Of a DNA stretch of 64,000 nucleotides, positions 39,401 through 47,900 are shown one piece after another. Origin of the DNA: Liolophura sinensis (taxonomy: Eukaryota; Mollusca; Polyplacophora; Chitonida; Chitonidae); contig NC_088302.1 in assembly GCF_032854445.1 (NCBI RefSeq), positions 49,754,046 to 49,818,045 of the forward strand, in the 5' to 3' direction. The position numbers were made by a program, and so were the translations under genes. The notes under the pieces were generated by a model. It saw only the letters and a list, made by a program, of their open reading frames with translations, did not search any database and had not been told where the DNA came from. Numbering within the stretch: the first letter of the stretch is position 1; every line of letters begins with the position of its first letter.

Positions 39401-41319
39401 GAGAGATGTCGGCCTCGTATATTCCCACCAAAGCCATGAGGACGATAAGGGAATACAGATGTCTAGAATTCCCTGTCCGAAGCTTGGATCGAACATACAC
39501 CGCATGTGTCCTGGCAATTCAAAGACAACCATCTTGACCAATCGACCGATACACGCACATAAGACACTTTAAATACAATACGGAAACAACACCTTCTGCA
39601 GAATCCGCAACTGTACCTGAAAACCGAATAACGTGGCCAGGTATATGGGTGGGTTGTCGTTCACGTCATAATAGAGGCCCGAGGGTTTGGCCCGGGTGGG
39701 CGCAGAGCGATCATAAAGATCACCTTTGACCTTATTCTTATCCGAAACTGTCTTCTTGTCCAACCTTCGATCATCCAGTTGATTCCCTTGTTCAGCGTCC
39801 GAATTCTTCGGCAGCCTGCCCAGAACACCCTCTCCAATTTTGTCCGCATCACTCTGGTTAGAATGTAAAATTCACACTTTGGTTCTTTTAAGGAAACGGA
39901 AAGTTTACGATTTCACCTTATGCGTTTAAGATTTGTTTCATAATTTCCATGCTTGTAAGTAAATAACTCGCAAGCCTAACGACAACTGTGATCGAAAAGG
40001 CTCTTAATCAATAGATGAATGCACAAAGGAGTAACACAGGGTATGAATGCACAAAGGAGTAAGACAGTGTATGAATGCACAAAGGCGTAAGGCAGAGTAT
40101 GTATGCACGAAGGAGTAAGGCAGAGTATTAATGCACAAAGGAGTAAGGCAGAGTATGAATGCACAAAGGAGTAAGGCAGAGTATGAATGCACAAAGGAGT
40201 AAGGCAGTGTATGAATGCACAAAGGAGTAAGGCAGCGTATGAATGCACAAAAGAGTAAGGCAGTGTATGAAAGCACGAAGGAGTAAGGCAGAGTATGAAT
40301 GCACGAAGGATAAACACAGTGCATGAATGCACAAAGGAATAAGGCAGAGTATGTATGCACGAAGGAGTAAGGCAGGGTATAAATGCACATATGAGTAAGG
40401 CAGAGTATGAATGCACAAAAGAGTAAGGCAGAGTATGAATGCACAAAGGAGTAAGGCAGAGCATGAATGCACAAAGGAAAAACACAGTGCATGAATGCAC
40501 AAAGGAGTAAGACAGTGTATGAAAGCACAAAGGAGTAAGGCAGAGTATGAACGCACAAAGGAGTAAGGTAGAGTATGAAAGCACAAAAGAGTAAGGCAGA
40601 GTATGAATGCACAAAGGAGTAAGGCAGAGTATGAATGCACAAAGGAATAAGGCAGTGTATGAAAGCACAAAGGAGTAAGGCAGAGTATGAATGCACGAAG
40701 GTTAACACAGTGCATGAATGCACAAAGGAATAAGGCAGAGTATGTATTCACGAAGGAGTAAGGCAGGGTATAAATGCACAATGGAGTAAGGCAGAGTATG
40801 AATGCACAAAGGAGTAAGGCAGAGTATGAATGCACAAAGGAGTGAGACAGTGTATGAATGCACAAAGGAGTAAGACAGTGTATGAAAGCACAAAGGAGTG
40901 AGACAGTGTATGAAAGCACAAAGGAGTGAGACAGTGTATGAATGCACAAAGGATAAACACAATGTATGAATGCACATAGGAGTAAGGCAGAGTATGAATG
41001 CACATAGGAGTAAGGCAGAGTATGAATGCACAATGGAGTAAGGCAGAGTATGAATGCACAAAGGAGTCACATAGAGCATGAATACACAAAATGGGCTAAC
41101 ACAGTGCACGAATGCACAATAGGCTAACACATTGTACTAATTAGCAGAAAGTATGAATGCACATTGAGTAACAAACTGTATGATAAATGCATAGGGCATA
41201 AGACGACATCGGCAATATGGAGGACCAGAGGATTAGTAACCAAATATAAGTATAAGTACACAAGTATAAGTATAAGTCAATGTTATGGTGCTAAATGCAG
41301 AACTTACCTGATAATACAT
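30173..41319 (-). CDS. SLC23 family (nucleobase-ascorbate) transporter, paralogue A
   Basis: Multi-pass plasma-membrane transporter of the NAT/SLC23 family (sodium-ascorbate or nucleobase symporters). Twelve exons on the reverse strand: 41308-41319, 39617-39853, 38566-38717, 37912-38009, 36851-36924, 36263-36444, 35926-36046, 34794-34983, 32626-32879, 31715-31988, 31007-31102 and 30173-30405. They total 1923 nt, or 640 residues plus TAA, close to the usual 600-650. The N-terminus is hydrophilic; a glycosylation-prone loop has NFT and NNS (about 168-176). TM8 has ESIGDY (381-386), followed by PPPHAINRG and the NAT-signature region ending GIIGITK (434-440). The tail has IYELPLVGRW..RYIPFLP. Unusual: QI replaces the QH motif (83-84), NM replaces the usual P/Q/E-N of the signature (431-432), and there is an 11-residue insertion (about 337-347). 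The first exon is tentative. Substrate cannot be assigned. Confidence 0.92.
30740..31030. repeat. Partly duplicated segment carrying the end of SLC23-A exon 11
   Basis: The stretch ggtaaatatctgagactagg..acctggtacaattgtgtaca (30,840-30,900) resembles ggtaaacaacggggactggg..acctggtacagttgtgtcca (30,971-31,023), the latter spanning the exon 11 donor. A third, weaker copy is near 30,750. Local duplication of an exon edge, about 120-130 bp apart. Confidence 0.65.
31007..31102 (-). CDS. SLC23-A exon 11: last membrane segment
   Basis: 96 nt, acceptor ctttacag, donor CCAG|gtttgt. SREADSTLMAFLGTPLVVGV, then LVAIFLDTTVPG, matching the family's last helix ending LDNTVPG. Confidence 0.92.
31715..31988 (-). 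CDS. SLC23-A exon 10: TM9-TM12 region
   Basis: 274 nt, acceptor ctcctccag, donor ACAG|gtatgt. Encodes VPSRRAFIISGIFLILMG, KLGAVFVAIPKPVLAGPVF, GAALSNLKQIDLWSTRSQGV and PTWLKEHPGTFNTG, collinear with the family's K..ALFASLP.P.LGG, LSNLQFVDMNSSRN and PG.INTG motifs. Confidence 0.95.
32285..32442 (-). mobile_element. SINE copy, heavily decayed
   Basis: Reverse copy in an SLC23-A intron: cacttatacgaa, gtagtgggaagaaaccagga, gaaacctacgacca, then gatggacttgagtt and gctgcgctaccacgctaacc. Retains the tRNA-like head but lost much of the middle. Confidence 0.7.
32626..32879 (-). CDS. SLC23-A exon 9: TM8 and NAT signature
   Basis: 254 nt, acceptor gtccacag, donor CCAAG|gtatat. Holds SMLESIGDYVQTT, VPPPHAINRG, EGLGSLLAGVMGAGYVTTS and FSNMIGIIGITK. 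The Glu/Asp of ESIGDY and the Thr-Lys of the signature are kept; the normally invariant Asn of the signature is Met. Confidence 0.95.
32918..33048 (-). mobile_element. SINE copy, truncated
   Basis: Reverse copy: tttatttatttatttgattt tail, acgccgtactcaagaatatt, then ccgggcagagcccgggggaa and acccacgaccatcagcaagt. Ends without the tRNA-like head; the ttatacgacggc..gcattatgg piece is mostly deleted. Confidence 0.8.
33175..33400. repeat. Dispersed repeat family R2, copy 1
   Basis: Shares taaattacacgtcctctagc, accatggcttaagc, gaattgggcagtg and cgtcactggtctacaattat with copies at 35,050, 37,330 and 58,610. Non-coding; no terminal repeats identified. Confidence 0.75.
33466..33542. repeat. Short tandem duplication (~35 bp x2)
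   Basis: gtaaactgcacatgaggaaa and gtaaactgcacacgaggaaa, each followed by cctagta, lie 35 nt apart. Confidence 0.8.
34794..34983 (-). CDS. SLC23-A exon 8, with 33-nt insertion
   Basis: 190 nt against 157 in paralogue B. Encodes VLLSVLIGWIISYIFTVCGV, FPEDRSVLQYQARTDFA, then SIRQA, an 11-residue extra piece (LIIINCLIRQA), and TIFRLPNP. The insertion is flanked by 11-bp direct repeats at 34,820 and 34,853 and keeps the frame. Donor CCCAG|gtaggt. Confidence 0.9.
35050..35285. repeat. Dispersed repeat family R2, copy 2
   Basis: Contains gcgacagtgtgatgtcaaat, ggccacacgtaagcggtgaa, cagcctcttgtcaatt and agggttttcttccaactgt in the same order as the copies at 37,330 and 58,610. In the SLC23-A intron between exons 7 and 8. 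Confidence 0.75.
35571..35861 (-). mobile_element. Full-length tRNA-SINE with 14-bp target-site duplication
   Basis: Reverse-oriented. Read on the - strand: tRNA-like head with A box (tggctcaattggttagcgtg) and B box (gttcaagtcc), central domain (cgtgggtttcccccgggctc), conserved 3' domain (tgaaatattcttgagtacgg) and an aataaataaa tail. Flanked by identical atacaaccatagta at 35,571 and 35,848. The family resembles mollusc tRNA SINEs with a conserved central domain; exact name unverified. Confidence 0.95.
35926..36046 (-). CDS. SLC23-A exon 7
   Basis: 121 nt, acceptor tgacag, donor CCA|gtaagt. Encodes NIVVIIILSQYVNRYNVPLP, then the basic WSRRGGFKFVPFPLFELFP, equivalent to the SQYL segment and following cytoplasmic loop. 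Confidence 0.92.
36263..36444 (-). CDS. SLC23-A exon 6
   Basis: 182 nt, acceptor ttcacacag, donor AT|gtaag (phase 2). VHGSLMVASGVEILVGALG, then GGLLLRVMGPISITCLILLL and EIHWGVSCM, matching the family's QGAI.V.S..E...GL.G and GPLTVTP..SLIGLS regions. Confidence 0.92.
36851..36924 (-). CDS. SLC23-A exon 5: extracellular loop
   Basis: 74 nt, acceptor gctcacag, donor AAG|gtaaga. Encodes (E)ANFTLSANNSVSMSDKPW and MTQWSK, with two N-glycosylation sequons (NFT, NNS) at the loop that is glycosylated in SVCT proteins. Confidence 0.85.
37197..37332. mobile_element. MITE-like hairpin element
   Basis: Inverted ends cagtttcataaag and ctttgtgaaactg with an inner acatgcacgataa/atgcacgataaa repeat; about 136 bp in the SLC23-A intron between exons 4 and 5. 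Similar ends to the element at 13,196. Confidence 0.6.
37326..37612. repeat. Dispersed repeat family R2, copy 3
   Basis: The longest uninterrupted copy: gcaacgacagtgtgat, ggcctcttgtcaattt, ttcatgtaaattcataaata, caaattacacgccccctagc, accatggcttaagtagaatt, cactggtctagaattactca and gttgtcatcacatttaa. Confidence 0.8.
37912..38009 (-). CDS. SLC23-A exon 4
   Basis: 98 nt, acceptor attaccag, donor CTCAG|gtgag. Encodes LPIFQGPSILSILIFLNA, the conserved RLP.FQ. membrane segment, then the start of the large extracellular loop (PAWGCRTSEFS). Confidence 0.88.
38566..38717 (-). CDS. SLC23-A exon 3: TM1-TM2
   Basis: 152 nt, acceptor tttacag, donor CCAG|gtaaat (phase 2). Starts IAMCNIFSCVNMAVVIAEF where most family members read HYLTM, and ends TILQTLLGSR, matching the family's TLLQT..G.R. 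Confidence 0.87.
39306..39560 (-). mobile_element. Second tRNA-derived SINE-like element, copy 1
   Basis: Read on the - strand: tatcggtcgattggtcaaga (A-box-like), ggtgtatgttcgatccaagc (B box gttcgatcc), then ggctttggtgggaatatacg and aggccgaca. Not the main SINE. Shares parts with 54,778-54,920. In the SLC23-A intron between exons 2 and 3. Confidence 0.6.
39617..39853 (-). CDS. SLC23-A exon 2: hydrophilic N-terminus into TM1
   Basis: 237 nt, acceptor ttctaaccag, donor CAG|gtacag. Begins SDADKIGEG; a charged stretch leads to SGLYYDVNDNPPIYLATLFGFQ (written here as two parts: SGLYYDVNDNPP, IYLATLFGFQ). The PP.YL...FGFQ end matches the NAT TM1 entry. Same length as exon 2 of paralogue B. Confidence 0.85.
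40010..41175. repeat. 28-bp minisatellite in SLC23-A intron 1 (about 40 copies)
   Basis: Unit gtatgaatgcacaaaggagt followed by aaggcaga; variants change gcac(a/g)aagg and gag(t/)a. Because 28 is not a multiple of three and no frame of the - strand contains a stop, long repetitive open frames (up to 301 codons) appear in all three reverse frames. They overlap one another and are best read as repeat artefacts. Confidence 0.96.
41308..41319 (-). CDS. SLC23-A exon 1, candidate start (MYYQ)
   Basis: Four codons from an ATG to a perfect CAG|gtaagt donor in phase 0, as exon 2 needs. No other start is evident between it and exon 2, and a 28-bp minisatellite lies in the intron. Weak on its own; another upstream start is possible. 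Confidence 0.4.
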
Positions 41320-41959
41320 ACTTAACGTCCTAGTTTCGCTGTTTAAGAAAATCAGTCTGTCTTCCCATGCATACTTATTTCTCTTCGTGTCGAGGGATAC
41401 CTCTCAAGCCAGCTATCGTCTCTTGGAAAGACCTTGGTTTGCTGAACATGTGTACAAGCATTAAGTCTTAGCATGTCCTCTGTAACGTACATATATTACC
41501 CTGAATATAATGTAAGCAAACTCACTGAAGTCAGACCTGTAGTGGCCGAATCGTATACTGATTTAGTCTAAATAACACGTTACGTCTGACCTTTGACCCC
41601 TCATTGGTTGGTCAGGTTAAACCTGAGCAGTAATCGGAATCGTCGTTTTAATGCACAAATTTATGCGTAAACAGTCTCCTTCAATCACCGAAATTTTGTG
41701 GTAGGGTTTAGGGAAAGATCGAGGCTTTTTAATCTGACTTTATTAAAAGGAGATCGGTATTGTAAGCAAACTTAAAAACAGCCTTAATTCAAAGTGTTAT
41801 GTCCGTTTCGATGATTTACAAATGGCGATCACGGTTATGCTTGTGCATATTTTCAAATGTGAAACGGAGAGCAACTCAAGCGCCGATTGGTATCGTCGGA
41901 TTATAATATAATTCGTGTGTTTAAATATGGCAGACTTATTCCTGGCACCATGGGCCTAT

Positions 41960-42085
41960 ATACAGTTTCATCATATACTCTCTAGATACTCCGGTGACAC
42001 GTAACCTCTGAATATACGACTTCTTATCAGTTTGTCTCAGTCAGGGTTTTATTTTAACTGTTCATGTTCTAACACCCACCATCAG
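41960..42085. repeat. Dispersed repeat family R2, partial copy 4
   Basis: ggtgacacgtaacc..ttatcagtttgtctcagtcagggttttattttaactgttcatg keeps the middle of R2 (agggttttatt.taactgttcatg). Decayed. Confidence 0.55.
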
Positions 42086-42929
42086 TTCATTTCGAATTCT
42101 AGTCATTATCTCATTTGCTAACACAAGATGGCGAGCTCAACAATCAGGCAGTATTTTATGCACATCACCTTCCAAAGAGACGAAAGGTGTTCGTGCGTAT
42201 GCATTTAATCTGTATACGGACATTAAATCAACGTTTTTTTTTTTATTATTATATTTTTATATGTTTTACAGGACAATTGTCCTTACCTTTGACAGACGAG
42301 GTGCGGGTTCAAACAAGGTCAAGGACGGTGAATTTGTAGATTTACTGTTTGTGAGACCTTGTTGACAAGAAGCGGCCAACGATTCGCATGTAGCTATTTG
42401 TGTTCTACACACTTGTGTTCTACAAATATGTTATGTATATCTCTGGGTCACATGTGAGAAAGTTTATCAGTACCTTGCCGAAGGCCACTGGTTTACTGCG
42501 ATTACTCATAAAAATGAGAAGCTTCGGAAACTATTCCTAAGTATTCCGTTAAGCAACAATCAAATAAATCATCCTTTGTAATAATCCTCAATGCCAGGCC
42601 CATTTGAGATGGGGATGGAGGGGGTCGAGTTCCATTTTAGTTCGCAAATACAGTTTTTAGCATATTTTAATTATTTTAATTATTACAGGCTCCGTTGATA
42701 TCTGTTTATATACTTTTTTTGGTCTCACAAGCGTTTAGAACACCCCACACTTCTGGAAAACTTACCACCCATGGACCGTCGTCTATAATTAACTGGAATA
42801 GTCGTCCCGCTAGCACTTGGAATGCAGGACATTCTAACTTTCGGAATATTCAATGTTTCTGTGTGTGTTTTTTTATTTTCCGGAACACTTTTAATGAATT
42901 CGTTGTGTGTTTTACAACCATTTGAAAGA

Positions 42930-43026
42930 TAGGAAGCTAGCATGAGCTGAACTTGAACTCTGCGACCACAATGGTGAGAGGCTAGCCTATTCTGCTGCGC
43001 TTGTAAACTAACCAATCGGCCGCACA
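42930..43026 (-). mobile_element. SINE head fragment
   Basis: aggaagctagcatgagctga, acttgaactctgcgacc and taaactaaccaatcggccgc match the tRNA-like head of the main SINE in reverse orientation. The rest is absent. Confidence 0.75.
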
Positions 43027-44673
43027 AACATTAGATGTCTTTTGTTCATATATACTAGTATAAACTTCTAATTAATAGAATCGTCGCTAATTGCTTGACA
43101 ATGCAGATAACAGAGCCCGGGGCCCATGTTTACCAAACGTCTTAAGACTTAAGTCAGAAATTCAAGCACAGCTACAATTAAAGCATTTTGCTCTAGTAAG
43201 TGTAAAATTTGTACTTTGATGCTTTACAACAGAACAATGTGTCAACCACAATTTAAGTCCTTTCCTGTTCTGAGTTTGGCTTAAATCTTAAGTTACTTGA
43301 CAAATACGAGGCAAGGATATAATACTGGCCACAGTACGTTTACACTTTGGCAAAATGCTCTAAAATTCAATTTAGCCTATGATTGCCTATATTGCCCACA
43401 GCAAAAGTTATTCATTTACCACACGGATAAGAATCAGACTTTTCTAACTAACACATTTAATTCAGTAGAAATATGAAGGCTTGTGATGGACGGGAATTTG
43501 AATTCTATTAAAATGTTGGCTAACTTATCTTACAACATGGACATTTGCGAATATCGTGAAAGTTAACAGGCGAAATGACAATATGGTCGTACACTATCTC
43601 ATGGAAAACGATTTGCGGGCATTCTGGGACATTGTACACTATTGAATGGGTAGATTAACGTGACAGATCGATTAAGAGATAGTTAACATACTTATTGATA
43701 TGTGCGGATGTGTATGATTCAATTGAATGCACATGTACACTGTTACAAGATGATTCCAAATAGAAAATGGGCGTATAGTAACCTGGTTTGAACATTGCAT
43801 TAATATCCCATACCAAACTCCCATGCATCAAATGATACAAAAAGCAAGAACGAAAGGATCAGACCATTGTGTGATTTAAACATATATTCATGGAGTAGAA
43901 CCTTAAAAGAAAAGGATATTTCACTTAAGTTTAAAAGCGTTCACAACAGAGAAATCACAGTTCAAAGTAAGCAAAATCGCATACATTGAGAAATCGAATG
44001 TACCGTCACGTTATCAGTTTTGATCGATCAGACGCAAGTTATAACCTGAGAACGCAATCGTTTCCGCTTACGTCAACCAAACTCAGGTTTGTCATTTAAC
44101 CACACGAGTGACGCGACATTGTGTTTCCGGTTTCTCTAATATGGTGCATCACATGCCCTCTTACGAATTCCTGATTAAAAGTTAATTTTTTTGAGTTACC
44201 AAGCACATCAGAACAGAAGTGCTGTGGGCTCTTCCTAAATAACTCAGTTAACACTATTTGTTGTCTTTTCTTTTGAGTAACATTGAAAATCGCCTGTACA
44301 GGTTGGCCCTTTTATATTGTCAGTTCAGGACGAATGTTTTTATATTGAACAGTTCAATAAAAACACATCTTCTTTCAACTAGTTTGCGTCATTCTGAACA
44401 TATAAATCTCCTTGTGAGTCGCTGCGAACTGCATGTAATTGTCTGCCATTATGTTCTTTTGAGGCAATGTAAAATCTAGCATTTAGTCACTTTAGTGTTT
44501 GATCAATTGTTCACGGACACCCAAAAGAGGATAAACCATTACAGACCAGAAAACGCAGAACCTTCACACAAGAGTTGCAAAACTGGAAGAGCGGGATAAA
44601 GGCGTTCTTGACTTTGATATCGCCGCGAATGAGGCTATGAAATAAAGTCTGTATTATCATGAAGGATGATAAT

Positions 44674-44921
44674 CTAGTCCTTGATTTCTCTTATTGTCTC
44701 TAGTGTTATCGTGTTGATCGGCTTAAGTCTTGCCGCCGTTGCGCATGGATCGGGTAGGAATGGTACATATCTGGCCAGACGAAGACCTGACAGCCATCGG
44801 CCCACCAATGGTATCTCATAGATTGACATATCCTGAGACACTGTTCGTCCAACAGTTACGTCCCCTGGCTGAGTAGTGTCGTCAGCATCCATGTCAACAG
44901 ATGCTTGTTTACGGCTGGTTC
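44674..44921 (-). CDS. SLC23-B exon 12: cytoplasmic tail and stop
   Basis: 248 nt, acceptor ctgattgtag, stop TAG at 44,674. TSRKQASVDMDADDTTQPGD, then DMSIYEIPLVGRWLSG and ARYVPFLPDP. Five codons longer than A's last exon. No AATAAA seen close downstream. Confidence 0.92.
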
Positions 44922-47900
44922 CTACAATCAGTTTGAAGGATAACATGCTATGAACAACAACACAACACTACACTTGTTGACCAATGTATTATATAACAAA
45001 ACACACCGTCTACCGGTACTGTTCAAAATGTTGACTAATAGAAACCTTGGCTAAGTTATTATTGAGAGCTTTGACATCGTGAATAAGATGTAGTGAATGC
45101 TGTCGGTGAGTAACAACCCAGTCACAGGCATCAAGCATATTTTTATCTCCTGTGACATTGCCATGAACATATCCTCAGAGGTAGATATAGCCCAAGAAAG
45201 AAAGCTTAAAGCTTGCCATGAACATTTCTTCTGGGGTAGATATAGTCGTATGAACAATTCTTACCAGAATTGTCTCCAAAGATAACCGAAAACATGGCGT
45301 GCAAGTTTCTTTAGTATTGACAGAATTCCTCATTAATAAAATTTTTCATTGCATTTTTTCAAAAGGACAACATACCTGGTATAGTAACGTCCAGAAACAT
45401 GGCCACTATTACACCCACAACCAGGGGCATTCCCAAAAATGCGGTTATTGTCTGATCTAATTCCTCAGAGCCTGTGGTGTACAAAATCACAAATGGTGAA
45501 AATTCGTGGCATGTAAATAACATATGATCAAACCCATCCGTGGTGTGCAGTAAAATGGCATATGATCAAACCCATCTATGGTGTGCATATGATTAAAGCT
45601 GTGACAGCTTAGTGCGTAACGGACATTTGTTCAAATGTTAATGATTTGTAAATGATAAATAATATGAGCCCGTGGTGTGTACATGACATGTTATCAAATT
45701 CCTCAGATTCGATTCGGAACATTCCTTCAAAAAGAAACCACCAAATACCTAAGAAACTATATAAAGTAAGAAATACAGGAGATATCAACAGCACTGAAAA
45801 ATTCCGAAAAAAACTCCATAAATGTTCTAGACGTAAAATGTAATGTGACATATGATCGAAGTCGTCTAGCTGAGTCTGTGGCCTACAATTCACTTTTGAC
45901 CAAAATGTTTCCCCTCTTTTCAAAAGAGAGAAAGTTTTTAATTTAAATGAGTTTGACGCCAAAAGCGTATAAGTGTTTTTGGATGTCTGAACTTGGATGA
46001 TTGGTAGTAAATGAATGAATTCCGTTTTTTAAAATACACCTAGAATCAATCAATTAACCAATTGCACACCTGTTTTAAAAGTTCCCGGATGTTGTTGTAA
46101 CCAAGTGGGAAAGACTGTTCCAGCCATGATGGCGATGCCCAGAACACCTTGACTCCGACTTGACCACAAGTCTACTGCCTTTAGATTGGACAAGGCCGCG
46201 CCAACGAGAAGAGAGATGGCAATGAATATAGGACCAACGAGAACAGGTTTGGGAATGGCGACAAAGACAGCGCCTAATTTGCCGCACACGCCCATCAGGA
46301 TCATGATGAGACCAGCGATGTTAAACACACGCCTGCTGGCGACCTAGATAAGCAAGTGAAAGAGATTACAACTGCCATTATAGTCGAACTGTTAGCTGGG
46401 GAAGAAAGCAATCCGCCAAATATACAAACGTATGTAGTGAAAGCACGCCCTCGTTAAAACTGACCCACGCCCTTATTTGGTAATGGTTGTCTAAACATAA
46501 ATGCCACTTATTAACTTACATATACTTAACATTGCCCAAATAATCATTAGATGAGAGATCCATGTCGACCACTTATCACCACCACTCCCAAGGCCCAGAG
46601 AACAATGAAAATAGGGGGAAATGGCCTGTCTGAGAATGAGATTTGATCAATGTCACGAGTGACCAAGCGATTCAAGAAAAATCATCTGTATTCAGGGCTG
46701 CTATATATATTTCAATACATAAATTCATTACTTTTTCATGACATTTCAATGATCAAGTCATACAATAATTCATGATTTAATCGCGCAAAATGACAAAACC
46801 TGAAAGCCAGTTTTGAAAGTTATTTTTATTGCATATTGGCATGGCCTCCACATCTCCCCTCCAGTCCACCCTCACACATTGTGCACACTTGTTAACAATA
46901 TAATTCGTTTACAAGTAGAGTACGTAGTGGTAAGACATCGCACAAGTATGAATGTCGATATTCAGAAACAAAAATCCATGACTTTTTCATGACAATTCAT
47001 GACTGGAAATTTATTCATGACTATTCAGGTTTTTTCATGATTGTTATAGCCTTGTTTATGACTAGGCCAAGGGCTGCTCAAATCATCCACCACCCCATCC
47101 CTAAAGCTAGCAGTTTCTTTGTTGGTCGTATCTCGAAAGGATCTATAAATACTTCATACTCAATATCAATGTATCACGAAGAAAGATAGTTAGTATAATA
47201 CCCATCCGACAACAAACAAGAAAAATATAATTAGACGTACAGCAAAGAGAGTAAAAGCAGAGCAGTGACGACAGTATGATCGCTGTTATCTTAAATACCT
47301 CAGTCGGGGTTTTACTTTCCTCTTTACTCTTTCTTGGGGATTTAGGCCGTACTCAAGTATGTTTTACTTATACGACGGCGGCCGGTAGTATGGTGGGAAG
47401 AAACCAGGCAGAGCCCGGGCAAACCCACGATCATCCGCAGATTGCGCCAGACCTCCCAAAGTACGGCTGGAGAGGAAGCCAGTATGAAGTGGACTTGAAC
47501 TCGGAGCGACCGCATTTGTGGGAGGTTCCTGTGTCATTGCGCCGCGCTGGCGTGCTAACCAACTCGGCCACCTGGGGTTTTATTCTAGCTGTCCATGTAA
47601 AATCATGTAGACAAATAACTTGCTGACATAGGATTGCTCGAAGGATGTCAACATGACCAAAATCAAATAACTTTATTTGATCCCAAATCCTGTCTTGCAA
47701 CTACTCCTATACATAAATTTGTGGATTAGGAAGCCCAGGAAAACCGCTATTTACCTTGGTGATGCCGATCATACCGATGGTGTTGCTGTAGGACGTGGTA
47801 GCGTGGCCGGCGCCCATCGCCCCCGAGAGAAAACTTCCCAATCCTTCCATGATGATGCCTCGGTTGATGGCGTGTGGGGGTGGAACAGCAACGCGGCTGG

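Larger units (their letters stand above)
41320..44660. other. Spacer between SLC23-A and SLC23-B
   Basis: Upstream of A and downstream of B. No exon recognised. Holds part of repeat R2 (41,960-42,085), a SINE head at 42,930 and a palindromic, possibly MITE-derived stretch near 43,120-43,320 (cttaagacttaagtc and cttaaatcttaag). Confidence 0.5.

Noticed and set aside
40004-41130. Long reverse-strand open frames (up to 301 codons), Cys/Phe/Leu repeats
   Set aside because: All three reverse frames are open at once because of the 28-bp minisatellite; no start context, splice support or family.
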